Shown here one piece after another: positions 5,904-6,143 of a stretch of DNA of 6,143 nucleotides. Position numbers and translations under genes: made by a program. This stretch comes from Avispirillum sp959601495. GTDB taxonomy: Bacteria > Bacillota > Clostridia > Oscillospirales > CAG-272. Position 1 is the stretch's first letter. Every line of letters begins with the position of its first letter. Below the pieces are notes generated by a model. That model was not told where the DNA came from and made no database searches. It worked only from the letters and a program-made list of their open reading frames with translations. The DNA is taken from positions 1-6,143 of the forward strand of contig CAUGPT010000064.1 of the NCBI GenBank assembly GCA_959601495.1, in the 5' to 3' direction.

Positions 5904-6059
5904 ATATCTATCCTCACCACCCCGATTGTGCCCGTGAGTGTAAGAACAGAGCGAGTGCTCCAAGCCCGAGAGATTCGGAGGATTGGCTTTAGCATGGTTT
6001 ATAGACACGATTGACGTTTTGGCTGCGGAAATTTGCAACGCTGCTCCCATAGATAGCAG

Positions 6060-6095
6060 AAGCAAGCTCGAAAGGACGAGCTTGCTTCGTTTTCG
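6060..6095 (+). terminator. Terminator-like hairpin
   Basis: A perfect 11-bp stem, AAGCAAGCTCG (6060-6070) with CGAGCTTGCTT (6077-6087), has a 6-base loop and is followed on the plus strand by CGTTTTCG. The T run is short, and no upstream plus-strand gene is visible within the window, so it may instead be a structural part of a mobile-element end. Confidence 0.45.
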
Positions 6096-6103
6096 TAGGA
6101 CAA

Positions 6104-6122
6104 CCACTGGCTCTGCCAGTGG
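6104..6122. repeat. Perfect 8-bp hairpin with 3-base loop
   Basis: CCACTGGC (6104-6111), loop TCT, GCCAGTGG (6115-6122), then seven A on the plus strand. A compact perfect hairpin close to a possible element edge is typical of IS200/IS605 ends, but no transposase gene is seen before the window stops. On the minus strand the T run precedes the stem, so this is not a terminator. Confidence 0.7.
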
Positions 6123-6143
6123 AAAAAAAGCTTTAGCTATGGA

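Larger units (their letters stand above)
5904..6143. other. Non-coding stretch with hairpins at the right window edge
   Basis: No convincing gene is present. An open frame on the minus strand (6107 to 5796) starts with a signal-peptide-like string, but its GTG lies inside a hairpin, has no ribosome binding site, and its end runs through the two hairpins at 5809-5903. The stretch contains a weak imperfect fold near 5960-5987, the hairpins at 6060-6087 and 6104-6122, and GCTTTAGC twice (5986-5993, 6130-6137), each followed within a base by ATGG. Confidence 0.55.

Noticed and set aside
5796..6107. Minus-strand open frame whose first residues look like a signal peptide
   Set aside because: Its GTG start lies inside a perfect hairpin, no ribosome binding site precedes it, and the frame runs through two other hairpins and into the repeat array.

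Overview
The window looks like chromosomal DNA of a gut-type Firmicute, probably a clostridium near Oscillospiraceae/Ruminococcaceae. The evidence is AGGAG-type ribosome binding sites, a GAAC-N4-GTTC (Bacillus/Clostridium-type LexA) SOS box, a tRNA with encoded CCA, a DUF421 membrane protein and a clostridial-looking Y-family polymerase. The genus cannot be fixed from sequence reading alone. All four protein genes lie on the minus strand and one tRNA lies on the plus strand.

Layout, left to right. Bases 1-72 (perhaps to about 95) hold one inverted copy of a structured intergenic repeat. Bases 101-450 are a low-complexity tract, extremely G-rich on the plus strand, with no convincing gene; it abuts the stop codon of a Y-family DNA polymerase (463-1692). 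That gene has a near-consensus sigma-A promoter with a perfect SOS box in its spacer and a second, imperfect box 30 bp downstream. Its promoter stands back to back with the promoter of a tRNA-Gly(CCC) gene (1833-1906). The tRNA terminator and an opposing terminator follow directly. The opposing one closes a two-gene unit: an ABC exporter (2519-4288), then a small acidic protein of unknown function (2029-2469). A terminator at 4466-4494 separates this unit from a DUF421/YetF-like membrane protein gene (4609-5295).

From about 5377 to 5845 lies an array of four and a half imperfect ~100-bp repeats. Each full unit carries two short hairpins whose stems differ in sequence but stay paired. The array ends in a 15-bp palindrome that includes a short inverted copy of its own unit end. 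The copy at the left window edge matches the last array unit at 41 of 43 positions in the opposite orientation. Bases 5846-6143 hold three more strong hairpins and no convincing gene; the last ones resemble the subterminal hairpins of an IS200/IS605-like element, but no transposase is visible.

Functionally the window is a set of independent housekeeping or accessory units: SOS-inducible translesion synthesis, a tRNA, an exporter with a small partner, and a membrane protein. The least explained parts are the covarying repeat family and the strand-asymmetric tract. I see no clear new multi-gene system.
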